This document shows positions 1 through 10,277 of a DNA stretch of 64,000 bases, piece by piece (position 1 is the first letter of the stretch; each line of letters starts with the position of its first letter). The position numbers were made by a program, and so were the translations under genes. Under the pieces are notes generated by a model. It saw only the letters and a list, made by a program, of their open reading frames with translations, made no database searches and was not told where the DNA came from. This DNA is from Trebouxia sp. TZW2008 (taxonomy: Eukaryota > Chlorophyta > Trebouxiophyceae > Trebouxiales > Trebouxiaceae), in NCBI GenBank assembly GCA_002118135.1, contig BDIU01000139.1, positions 62,001 through 126,000 on the forward strand, written 5' to 3'.

Positions 1-222
1 CCAGCTGAAGCTACGTTTAGCATCCGATCCGACCTGGCGCACAAACGAAGGAAGTTTGAGCAGGTTTCGCGAGGAACATTCCGAACAGTTGGTAGAGACA
101 GCATATCGGCAGTCGCGACAAGACACAGATCCGCTTACTTCACGGTCATTCAATAAACGACAACCCAAGCCACCGTCCAACTCGACCCCGTCCGCGCAGG
201 TCAAAGACAGTACAGCACCGAC
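1..222. other. 5' flank of VIPP1
   Basis: No gene is recognised here. The stretch precedes the first in-frame ATG of the VIPP1 model and probably holds its 5' UTR and promoter. No clear TATA box was seen. Confidence 0.4.
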
Positions 223-3200
223 ATGTCTGCAACTTGTATGCACTCCGCACTGCAGGCAAGACCAGTCAAATGTCAGACTAGCAGACGCAGCGTTGCGCAG
301 CCAACATGCGCGCAAGCGCCCCCACATACTCGGATTGCCGGGAAGCACTTGTTGACAGGTCAGTCACAAAGCCATGCTTCCGACAAGAATAGCGCTAGAA
401 GCATACTGCATGCTGGTTGTATCGTCAAAGCGCATCCACCTGAATGCGCAATGCTGCTGTGGTCGAGCGCAGCATCGTTTGTCGTTGTACGGCTCGGATG
501 CAGGTTTCTGTGTCGACGTTCAGGTGGCCCGCTGAGCAGTCAACAAAATCGCCACTTCCGGTCAAGCAAGTCAACGACAACCAGTGCCGGTCTTGGTGAT
601 CGCTTTCTGAGGGTTGGGAAAGGCTACACCTTTTTCTACGGAGATGCAGCAGGTGACCGAAGATCTTTCTGATCACAGGCTTTGTTGTAATGCAAAAGCG
701 CTACTGTGCATTAAGGCATGCAATCGCTGTCTGAAAGCTTGATTTCTACCACAAATGATGCAGCAGGATTTGGCAATAATTGCAAAAGTCTGCACTGCGT
801 CAGGATCTCAACCTGCCAGGACAATCCACACAGGTCTGCTTATTGCAACATAGTGACTAGGGTCAAAACATGTGTGTGGCAAAGGTTTACTCCGTGCTTG
901 TAGCCAAACAGCTAGAGGATCCAAGAAGAATGCTGGACCAGGCTGTGTCTGAGATGAAGGAGGATCTCATCAAAATGCGTCAGGCCTCTGCCGAAGTCAT
1001 GTCTACACAAAAGATGCTAGAGAGCAAGTACACCCAGGCGCAAGCTTCAGCAGTAAGTTTTTGGTCCTTGTGAAGGGATTGCAGTATCGTTCTGTGCGGC
1101 TGCAGCATTTAGGACAGAACTCAGACAATGACAACGGCAGTTTAGTGTGCAACCCCCATCATGCTCCCTGACATGTCAAGCAGCTGTTGTGTTTGCAGAG
1201 ATGTCAAATGCATGTCATGCAACTGCCAACTTGTATGGCGTACAAGATCAGCAAGGTTGGCACATTGCGTCCTTACTGAAATTTGCAATGCTTGTGCGAC
1301 AGGGCAAGTGTAGGAGCTTGTGCATGGCCAACAATACAGCCCAAGCTCTGGACAAGGGCAAACAACAGCTAGCTGTGGACTCACTTGCTGCATGGTACAA
1401 CAGCTACACACATTTACTTGACTGAGCTGCAGAGTGAGTAACGGCTCTTTGACATTATGCTGTGCAGGATCAATGGTACAGGCGTGCTCAGCTGGCTTTG
1501 GATAAGGGTGAAGAAGAGCTAGCCAGGGACGCTCTAAGGAGGAAGAAGAGCTTCTCTGACACTGCAGCCATGCTGAAGAAGCAGCTGGATCACCACACAA
1601 GAGCGACCAGTCAGCTCACCACCAACATCAGGTGCTGTCATATGCTCCTTGTATTGATAGTGCTGTTGCTGTCTCTGGCATGTCTGAGTTTTCATCTTGC
1701 CTCTGGCACAGCTTGAGCTTCTCCTTGAAAGAATAGTGTGTTGAAAATCTGTCATGCTGATTGCAGCTGTTTTGCTCTCGATATCTTAAACTGGGTTTTG
1801 TACAGCTTGACGTTCAAGACTTGCCTCACTGACTTTGAGTGTGTCAATGAGTCTGCCTGTGATTCTGTCAATGAGTCTGAGTATGTTGCAAAGGATGTTG
1901 GGTTTCAAAGCTGCCTGTCATGCCACTCCCTGACTCAGGCAACTTGATTGAGCCATTGAGTCTGACTCTGCAGAGTAGGTTGATAGAAAGCAATGTTGCT
2001 TATGCAATGAGCAGCGGTTTTTGAAGCTATTTAGCATGCTGCAAAGGCTACAAACTCAGCCAAAAGTGACAGGCTCATCACGACTCAGCAGTCCTTGTCA
2101 GTCAATGAGTGTTATGAGTGAGCTGTGCAGGATGATGGAAGCCAAGGTCGCTGAGGCTATGAGCAAGAAGGAGACTCTGAAGGCGCGAGCTCTGTCAGCT
2201 GAAACCACCAAGCAGCTGAACGAATCTATCACCAGCATGGTGAGCGCTCATTGCATGAAGGCTTCTTTGCATTGCTACGTTACTTTGCAAAGGGCCGACC
2301 CCTTGCAGGTCAATCTTTTGAGGGTTGCTGCTGTGAAAGCAGCACTCCTGGGCTGCCTGTTTAGACAGAGGCTCCCGTTATGACGCCTAATGGCGTAGAC
2401 TTTTCTTTTTTTCTTTTCTTTTTCTACTTTGCTGCCATCTTGCTGCCACACATCACATGAAATGCTGCATCATGGGGGTTCACACTGCATGAAAGCTTGC
2501 TCGTATAGGTGCCTCGTGCTGTGCATTTTAAGCACTGCATGGTGACTTTCACCTTGCGTGATGGGCTTGCTTGCATTGCTAGATTGCCTTGTGGCTGTGC
2601 ATATGCAACGCTGCACATCACCTGGAAGTGGTCACAGCTTGCTTTCGATGCCGTGCTGCTGCGCATGTGAAGCATTGCATTAACACGCCAGTGGACGAAG
2701 TTCAAATCACAGAGCTCAGATGTGTTGTCACTGGGCACTATCTCACTACCTGTCTGTCTTGAGCGATCGTCTGTGCAATGCAACAGCTCATGCTGTGCAA
2801 GCAATGTTTGCAATCTGTTCATCAGACATGCTCCAAATAGTAAATAGTCTGTAATCGGTGTCTACTTGGTCAGTAGACAGGGCCTGCCTGCAATAGACAA
2901 GGTCTGTCAACTTGGCAATGATATTCACTGTGAGCCACAGAGAGAATTTTCCTGCTTAGCAGACAGTGTCATGCTGCAGATGAGCGGGCTGAAGAGCAGC
3001 TTCAGCTGCAGCTGGCTGCCTGTGAGCGCAGGGAGCAGTAGACAATTTTAGCTTGTGTAGTACACGATGAGTACTGTGTATAGCAGACAATGTCTGATGC
3101 TGCAGGTGAGCGGGCTGAAGAGCAGCACCAGCGGCAGCCTAGTCGCCATTGAGTGCATGGAGCAGCTTGTGAAGTACACAATGACTACTGTGTATCAGAC

Positions 3201-4262
3201 ATTATCTAGTTATTTAGCAGACAAAGTTCGATGCTGCAGGTGAGCAGGCTGAAGAGCAGCACCAGTGGCAGTCTGGCGGCCTTTGAGCGCATGAAGCAGT
3301 AGGCAAATTTTGCTTGACTGGTAAATGACGTCTACTGTTTAGCAGACAGTGTCTGATGCTGCAGGTGAGCGGGCTGAAGAGCAGCAGTAGCAGCAGTCTG
3401 GCCGCCATTGAGTGCATTGAGCAGTATACAATTTCTGCTTGTGTAGCATATGATGACTACTGTAGCAAAGGTTCATCAATCGTTTAGCAGACAAAGTTTA
3501 TGCTGCAGGTGAGTGGGCTGAAGAGCAGCACTAGTGGCAGTCTGGCAGCCTTTGAGCGCATGGAACAGAAAGTGGTTGCTATGGAAGCGGAAGCTGATGC
3601 TGTTGCCCAGGTGCGATACCCTGTGTACTAACTTTGCTGCAATTGAGTTCAGCATCCCAGGTGCATGCAGGTTGAGGCTGGTTTTTGGGTAGTGCTCTCT
3701 GCATGTAATTAGGGGTGATTATATGTTGGGCTCTGCATTCAAGCTCTACAAGTGATGTGTCTCTATGTTGCCAGCATATCTTGGTACTGTTGACGTGTTG
3801 CTGATACTGTTACTCAGGTATCAATCCATGTGATTTTTTGTGCATTTGGGCTGGCATGGTGACGCAACATGGTCACATGTCAAGCTGTGAAATGTTTGTT
3901 TGATTGTCATAGCTGGCATAGCGAGTTTCTGTAGAAGATGCTTTCCTTGCACTTCCTGTCCTTATCGACCTGCCGTTTGCTGCAATGCGCTTTGAGCTGC
4001 TATCAGCTATTGTGTTGGTGGGTGCTGAGCTAGCTCTGTGGTGGAACACCAATGCATGAGGAGATGGACTGATTCTGAAAGCATTTGTGTTGTTCTGCAG
4101 CTGGGAAGCAATGACGCCTTGGAAGGCAAGTTTGCTCTTCTAGAAGGTGGTTTCTCAGGCATCGAGGATGATTTTCAGCAAATGAAGAAGAATATGGCAA
4201 GCAGCGGCAGGCTGCCCCAGAAGTCTACAGAGCCGCAGCCAACCACAATTTACTGGTCTTAG
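223..4262 (+). CDS. VIPP1/IM30, chloroplast PspA-family membrane-remodelling protein
   Basis: Model of six exons: 223-652, 904-1052, 1468-1631, 2131-2239, 3509-3610, 4101-4262; 371 aa, all phases compatible. VIPP1 forms ESCRT-III-like rings and supports thylakoid biogenesis and membrane protection. The first ~125 residues are basic, Ser/Thr-rich and look like a chloroplast transit peptide, followed by the amphipathic segment GDRFLRVGKGY. Diagnostic PspA/IM30 motifs follow: QLEDPRRMLDQAVSEM (exon 2), QWYRRAQLALDKGEEELAR (exon 3), MEAKVAEAMSKKETLKARA (exon 4), AAFERMEQKVVAMEAEAD (exon 5) and DALEGKFALLEGG (exon 6). The protein ends soon after the core and no long Vipp1 tail was seen. The exon 1 donor (652/653) and the start ATG are the least certain points. 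Exons 3 and 5 have decayed copies in the preceding introns. Confidence 0.9.
1319..1385 (+). repeat. Decayed copy of VIPP1 exon 3 head in intron 2
   Basis: The stretch reading AATACAGCCCAAGCTCTGG and ending at GCTAGCTGTGGACTCACT aligns with exon 3 from about 1476 (ATGGTACAGGCGTGCTCAG onward, through GAGCTAGCCAGGGACGCT). It lies upstream of the working exon. Identity is moderate and the copy seems old, so chance similarity is not fully excluded. Confidence 0.5.
2971..3432 (+). repeat. Four tandem pseudo-copies of VIPP1 exon 5 with acceptor sites
   Basis: Units begin at ATGCTGCAG at 2971, 3097, 3231 and 3356; the working exon follows with the same motif at 3500. Periods are 126, 134, 125 and 144 bp. 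Each copy holds the intron 3' end, the acceptor CAG, and the exon head GTGAGCGGGCTGAAGAGCAGC up to about GAGCAG, then diverges. The exon's second half (KVVAMEAEAD...) exists only in the last, working copy. Stop codons such as TAG right after the copied head of units 1 and 3 show that these are not ordinary alternative exons. Confidence 0.88.
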
Positions 4263-5789
4263 TGCTGCTAGGCTCACATGTTCAGTAAAATTCCAGTATA
4301 CGTAAGGCTTCCTGTTGTTGTAATTCTCATGCGTATTGCCAACACGCCAATACAAACTCGTTAGGTTTTGGCCTTGTTAAGTAAGCTTTTGCATCAGAAG
4401 TGTCAGCTGCACATGCGCACAGCTGATAGCAGTGTTTGCCTGCTCCCCATGACCCTTTTGTGTTTCATGTTAGTGTCAGAATGATATTGGCTGTATAATA
4501 TGCAGTGTTTGCGAAATGTTCACCTGGCAAGTGTGAAGTAGTCACTTAGATAGGACTCATGATCATATGTCACAAGCTTCTGTGGCAATGAGGTGGTGAT
4601 GCAGTGTAGTTGAAGCACCAATCTGTAACCTGTACCATTGTAACACATTGGCTTTGGCGCAATTGCCAGGCCGCCCAAGTATAGTAATAAAGCATACGCA
4701 GTGTGTGCCAAGATTGTGGCAGAAGTGGTCAAGATGCATTGCCGGAGTGCTCAGCATGGCATGCATATGGATGTGGCAGGCACTATGATGCTGTCGAGGG
4801 ATTTCGCTCTCGATTGCCTCAAGCAGATGCGTTGCACATCATGCCCGCATGCAGAACACGGCTTAAGCGGCTTGGCAGTGCTACAGCTATTCAGTTGCAG
4901 GCAGCGAGCGTTCTTTGACAGACAGTCTAGATCTAACCTCAGTCAATAGCATCATGCGTCACATCGGCTGCATAAGGCTCAACTTTACTGCAGCAGGGGC
5001 GCAAAGAGCGAAAATTGAACTGCCCAGACTGTCATGAGCACAGGTAATGCCGCTCTCTGTCGTTTCAAAGCTCAGGTAAGCTTTCAAACGGTTGAAATTG
5101 AAGCTGTACGTGGCAGCTGCGGCAGTCATTCACGGACTGCGTCAACCGTTTGAAAATCATCAGGTCAATGACGAGAGGTTGCATGTGACGCACATGCTTC
5201 GCATGGCTGCAGCTATCTCCGCTTAAGAAGCAAAGGCTAGCCGCCATGCCAGGTGGGTCTTGCCGTCAGACAGACAAGGGCCCTGCAGTTGGATTTGGAA
5301 TCTGAACAGCTCGAGCAGCGGTGGCAGCTTCAGCTATCCAGCGGCAGGTCTAACGCTAGGGTCGGAAATTCCAAAATAATATAATTCGCTAGCCGTTCAA
5401 ACGAGCTGCAGTACTTTAGGCCAGTACTTGTCGGGTGCCAGTTGTCGGCTTGAGAAGTCGTCCTCCCCCGCGTGAAGGTTTTGCTTCAACACTGCGGCAG
5501 CTAGTCAAATCGCGTCCCTCGACCAGCTGGGCTCACAATACGTTCATCAGGCAGTTGATTCATCGGTCTGCCGGATTGACATCGCGCACTACTCGGTACT
5601 GTCGTAAAGCCGCGACCTGTAGCGTCTGCACAATCTGCACAGCCGACACTTGCCATTTTCGTACACCAGTCGGGTTCCTCTCACGTTAATATCGCTCGCT
5701 TCGCTTCTTGCGCCTGCAGAAGCTTGCACAGCTGCTTGCATCTGTTTCCAGCAGCTAACTAGACGCCGGCGCTAGACCTCAAGCGCAAC
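4263..5789. other. Spacer between VIPP1 and mannanase; possible unrecognised exons
   Basis: This holds the VIPP1 3' UTR and the mannanase promoter. Between about 4700 and 5370 there are short open stretches flanked by fair splice sites, for example around 5040-5075 and 5160-5260, and a charged helical-looking stretch at 5285-5345 (LDLESEQLEQRWQLQLS). I could not join them into a gene. They may be fragments of a small coiled-coil gene or chance. Confidence 0.3.
5082..5155. repeat. 14-bp perfect inverted repeat
   Basis: TTTCAAACGGTTGA at 5082-5095 is the exact reverse complement of TCAACCGTTTGAAA at 5142-5155, with a 46-nt loop. It could form a short hairpin. No function is suggested by its context. 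Confidence 0.7.
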
Positions 5790-8700
5790 ATGAAGGTAAT
5801 CGCGGTGCTATTGGCCCTGTTGGTCAGCTCGCAATGCGCAGCGGGTGCTTACACCGGCTTCATCCGCACCAGCGGCGAGCACTTCGTTGACGACAACTGC
5901 CAGGAGTTTATTCCTACCGGCATGAACACGTACGTTCCTACTTGAACGGTTACCCAGCCATGTGCAGCTCGCGTGTTAAGCGTTATGCGGGTTTTGCTGT
6001 TTTTGCTTGACCGCCCACTTCTTCAAAGTCACTGCACTCGACTGCAGCCATACAAGATGTTGCATCTCGATGTTGGACAGACAGTGTGGCTTTGGCGGCC
6101 CAGACACGCTGGTTTTGTGTTGACCGCTGGCCACTGTCGGGCTTGGCCACCTTTGGCTAAGCAGTTGTCGTCCAGCTTGCTAACATCAGTGGTCTACTGC
6201 TGTAGATGGCTGTTGCTGGAGTCAGTGGTCGGATCATTGGTAGACCCTCCTACCAACCCATTTGGTCTGAGCCCTGTTGACTTCACTTTTGAGGTCGCAG
6301 CCAACAACAGCCAGACCACAGCACGTGTCTTTGCACACGGCATCAATTCCACTGTGGCTCTTCAGCCTCAGCAGGGTGAGCCAGCTGTCTTTGAGCTGCT
6401 ATTCATTGCTTGCTCTCAATGCATACAATCTAAAGCTTGATGACATTTGCAGCTGCGGAGGTGATGTGCTTTGCCAGCTTTGTATGCGTACATCAACTTC
6501 CTGACACAGTGTCATTGTAGCCCTGCTGAGCACCACTTTTTCATAGATTCCTCTATGGTCGTGCACATGCTCATTTTGATACGCCTTGCGTAGGTGTGTA
6601 CAATGAGACAGTGTTCAAGGCACTGGACTACATCATTGCCAGAGCCAGCCACTACGGCATCAGGTTGATCTTGACATTCGGCAACGAGTGGGACTCAGCT
6701 GATTCCAAGATCAACTATCTGGAGTGGGGCAATGCCACCGACAACACCAACGAGTTTTTCACCTCCACTGCCATCCAAAATTACTACATGGACCACATCA
6801 CCACCATGGTCAACCGTAACGTGAGTCATGCCCTGACCCCTAGTCATGTCTGACCAACTATGCATCTCTTGTACTGCATCCAGAGTTTCTACATTGACCA
6901 CATCACCACCATGGTCAAGCAAATGTGAGTCATGCCCTGACCCCTGGTCATGTCTGACCAGGTATGCATCTCTTTTAATGCAGTATAGTGGGATGTCGTG
7001 GACCACATGACCACCATGTTCAGCGCAACCTGGGTCATGCTTCAGTGCTTATGCACAGCTTCACAATTTAGGCTTCAATGCTGGGTAGTAAGCTTGTCTA
7101 GCAGTCTGCATTGCTTGAGTGGTATTTTGCAGCTGTATACTTTGTAGCCGTATGCCAGTGTACAGAGCAAAGCAAGTCAATAGCATCAGTACTGTCAGCC
7201 CACTTTCTTCAAAGCCTTCTTGTGGTTCCGTACCCCCTCGCAGTCACTTCAATTCTGGAGCTTCACTGCAGTCCTTCTGACAGTTTGTTCCTTTTGCTGC
7301 AGAACACATACACTGGTGTTCAGTACAAGAATGACCCCACCATCTTTGCCTGGAACTTGATGAATGAGGTCAGGTGTGAGTGTTTCCCAGTCACTCTGTA
7401 CCCAGCCTACCCAACCAATGCAGAGTGCCTGCCATCTTGCGCAGATGCTCTTGACGTAAGTTCTAGGCCTTGCATTTAACCTGGATATTGTTCCTGCTGC
7501 TGTCTGCTGCTTTCAGCTGCTTATGTGTTGGCTTTGTTGCTGGCTGTCTTGTCAACTTGTCAAGCTTGCTGACTGCTGTAACTTGATGTCTCGAGCTATC
7601 ATGTTCAGCAGTTGCGGCAGCATACATGTAGTTGTGCTGTGTTGCATGCAGCTCACTGCAACAGCTGCTGCCTGCATTGTGGGACCCATCAGTCTGATCC
7701 TTTGTATGACTTGCATTCTGACTTTGCAGGCCTGGGTGCAAATGATGGCCAACCACACTCACAGCATTGACACCAACCACTTGGTCACCATTGGTTACGA
7801 GGGTTTCTGGGGCGAGTACGACGCAGATGTGCAGTACAACCCCGGTAACGGATGGGCAGGCATCACCGGCCAAAACTTCAGCCAGAACGTCGCTCACGAC
7901 GAGATAGACTTTGCCGAGATCCACTTCTGGCCCGACCTGTGGTTTGCTGACCAGCAGAACATCAACACCGACGTCACCACCTTCCTGACCAACTGGTTCA
8001 ATCAGCATGCTGCTGTCGCCCACTCCCTGAACAAGCCCCTGCTGCTTGAGGAGTTTGGCAAGGCTGTCAACGTGAGTAATGCCTTTGCCACATATCATTG
8101 CGTCCACAAAGTGACTTCATTGTGCTTGAACTGCTTGCAGTCTGACCGTGCAGCTTGCATGCAGCAGCTGTTGCACTATTGTTTTAGTTTTGTGTGTGCT
8201 GTTGATTACAACGCTACATATTTACTCTGATTGGTCAGCAGTAGCAGCAAGCCCTGCATTGCAATGTTGTATGGATGTTGCATGCAAGCTGCGCAATAGA
8301 TCCCTATTCACTCCAACTTGTCATTAATTTTGACTAGTAGTTGATGCTGACTTGTCTGCTGTGCTACAGAACACTGCCACTGGCAACGGTGTCCAGGCCA
8401 ACCCTAAGCCCGGTGACATCAGCTACATCCGTGACCGTTACTTTGAGACTGTGTACCAGATGGTCAACAGCTCTCTCACCGCCAACTCTGCCCCAGCCAG
8501 CACCCTGCGTGGTAAGGCTCTGCTCTTGTTGCCTTTCAGCTTTGCTCTTGTTGCATTGATCTGGTGCTAATTTCTTGCTGCCTTTCAGCTCTGCTGTTGT
8601 CGCATTGATGTGACTGGCAAGTTCTTGCTGCCTCGCAGTTCTGCTGTTGCAATGCAATTGTCAAGTCTTGTCGGCATGTTATTTCGTACATCCTGCTAGC

Positions 8701-9114
8701 ATGTTAGCAGGTGTGACTTGCTGCTGTTGAGCTGTGCATTGCTGGACATTGTTGATGCCGGACATGTGGCTCCTTTCATCAATAATGTGTTTCGGCTGCC
8801 GTCTTGTGTCATGGGTCCAAACCCATGACTGTAGTGTTTTTCATGCTTGCTGGATGTTTGCACTGATTTTGCTTGGGCCTGCTGCAGGTGCTATGTGGTG
8901 GCAGTGGGATATGACTTACACTCCATTTGTGTACGATGGTGGTAACCTGGAGGTGTCCTACACCGACACAACCTTCCAGGATGTGATTGAGCCTAGCTCG
9001 GCATTCATGCTCTCCCAGGCAGCAGCAACTGTAGCTCAGTGCACTAAGGTCAACCAGAGAACAACACCAACTACTGCAACTGCTACAGCAGGCCGCCGTC
9101 TGCTGATGGCATGA
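5790..9114 (+). CDS. Secreted GH5 endo-1,4-beta-mannanase
   Basis: Seven exons: 5790-5929, 6206-6375, 6594-6820, 7303-7455, 7730-8071, 8370-8511, 8888-9114; 466 aa. A typical signal peptide ([20 protein letters not shown]) opens the protein, so it enters the secretory route. The GH5_7-type pattern is clear: [40 protein letters not shown], the acid/base glutamate in FAWNLMNE (about residue 201) and the nucleophile glutamate in LLLEEFGKA (about 338). It would hydrolyse mannan or galactomannan, either for wall remodelling or for use of external polysaccharide. A cysteine-rich insertion of about 25 residues follows the acid/base glutamate. The C-terminus is Thr-rich and ends TAGRRLLMA. The subfamily is inferred from motifs only. 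Confidence 0.88.
6889..7045 (+). repeat. Two copies of mannanase exon 3 tail plus donor in intron 3
   Basis: The exon 3 end, GACCACATCACCACCATGG followed by the donor and GTCATGCCCTGACCCC, recurs at 6896-6958 and more weakly at 6999-7040. Both copies lie downstream of the working exon. In the first copy the donor is GTGAGT after CAAAT; in the second it is mutated to CTGGGT. Confidence 0.85.
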
Positions 9115-10277
9115 TTTGACCTTGTCTACTGATCCACATTTGCGGCTGTCTACCTGCCTGGTAGAACTTAGCACAGATCAATAATGGCATCATATTGAAT
9201 AGTTGCCACAGCAGAAACAGAAGCTATCGTCCAGCACATTCATACAGCTGTGTGTCATGCACATGCTGGTTTTGAACATAGTTGAAAAGCTAGGACCATC
9301 AGGTTGGTAGTCTTTGCAGGCTGTTTCATTGAACATATGCCTCATTGATCAAGAAATGACCCTCCTACAGCAATTGTTCAAGCGTAGGTGTCTATTGTTA
9401 GAACAACACATTTGATGCCTTTATGGCTTAGAGAGATCCCTCGCTTTTCATTTGAAGGTTTGGAGGGCTGCGTACATAGTGACTTAAGTTGACTGATTCG
9501 CCATTTCTGGGTTTGTCAGAGAGACCGTGACTGTTGCGTGGTTTGTGCAGCAGGTTGCTTAGTTGACTGGGTCTTCTTCTGACTATCATCCAATAAATGC
9601 CACCCAAGTATTGTACCTTGTAAGCCGTGTTTCTTTTACATCTGGCAGCAACTGCCCTTGCTTCTGCATTGCATTGTCTTGCACTGAACTTTGTGCACTG
9701 TATGAGCTGCGGTACGCTCGCACTGTTGCCTTATTGCTGCCTCATTACTGTGAGCTCCGATAATAACCTCAAGCTACTGCAGCTGCTCACTGTCGACACA
9801 GCACAGCTATTCGCAGGTCTTGGACATCAGACTTATGTCTCTTATCTGGCACAGGAAAAGGTGGTATTGATGCTGTCCTGCATCATGGTTGCGAGAGCAG
9901 AACTGCACTGAATGGCCTTCTGTTGCTGACCGAAACGAGAGCGAGCTATACATAGAGCAGCATGTGTTTACTTGATCAGTGGTCTGGGAGCAAATGCTCT
10001 AAAGCAAAACTCGTTGGCAGTTCGCCGCAATCCTGAGTGTAACAAGAATCAATGCCAAGTGCCGGTGAGACAGCAATAGATCCTATGCCTGAAAGGTGAG
10101 CGACATGACAACGCTGAATCTGATTTCATCAGCTATGACAAGCAATGATCATTGCTTACACAACAACCCCTACACTAAACATCTGCAATGCTAAAGCAAG
10201 GCCATACTTTTGCAGCTGGTTCAAAATTGGGCATGACAAGCAGAGGCAGCGCTTCTTTTTCTGAAGGCCACAAACAG
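9115..10277. other. Convergent spacer, mannanase and DysF-lipase 3' ends
   Basis: Both flanking genes end here. I see no conserved protein signature and no repeat worth naming. It should hold both 3' UTRs. Confidence 0.5.

Noticed and set aside
2971..3610. Mutually exclusive alternative exons in VIPP1
   Set aside because: The upstream copies stop at about GAGCAG and have no donor; several run into stops. They cannot replace exon 5. Poison-exon or recursive splicing use remains open.
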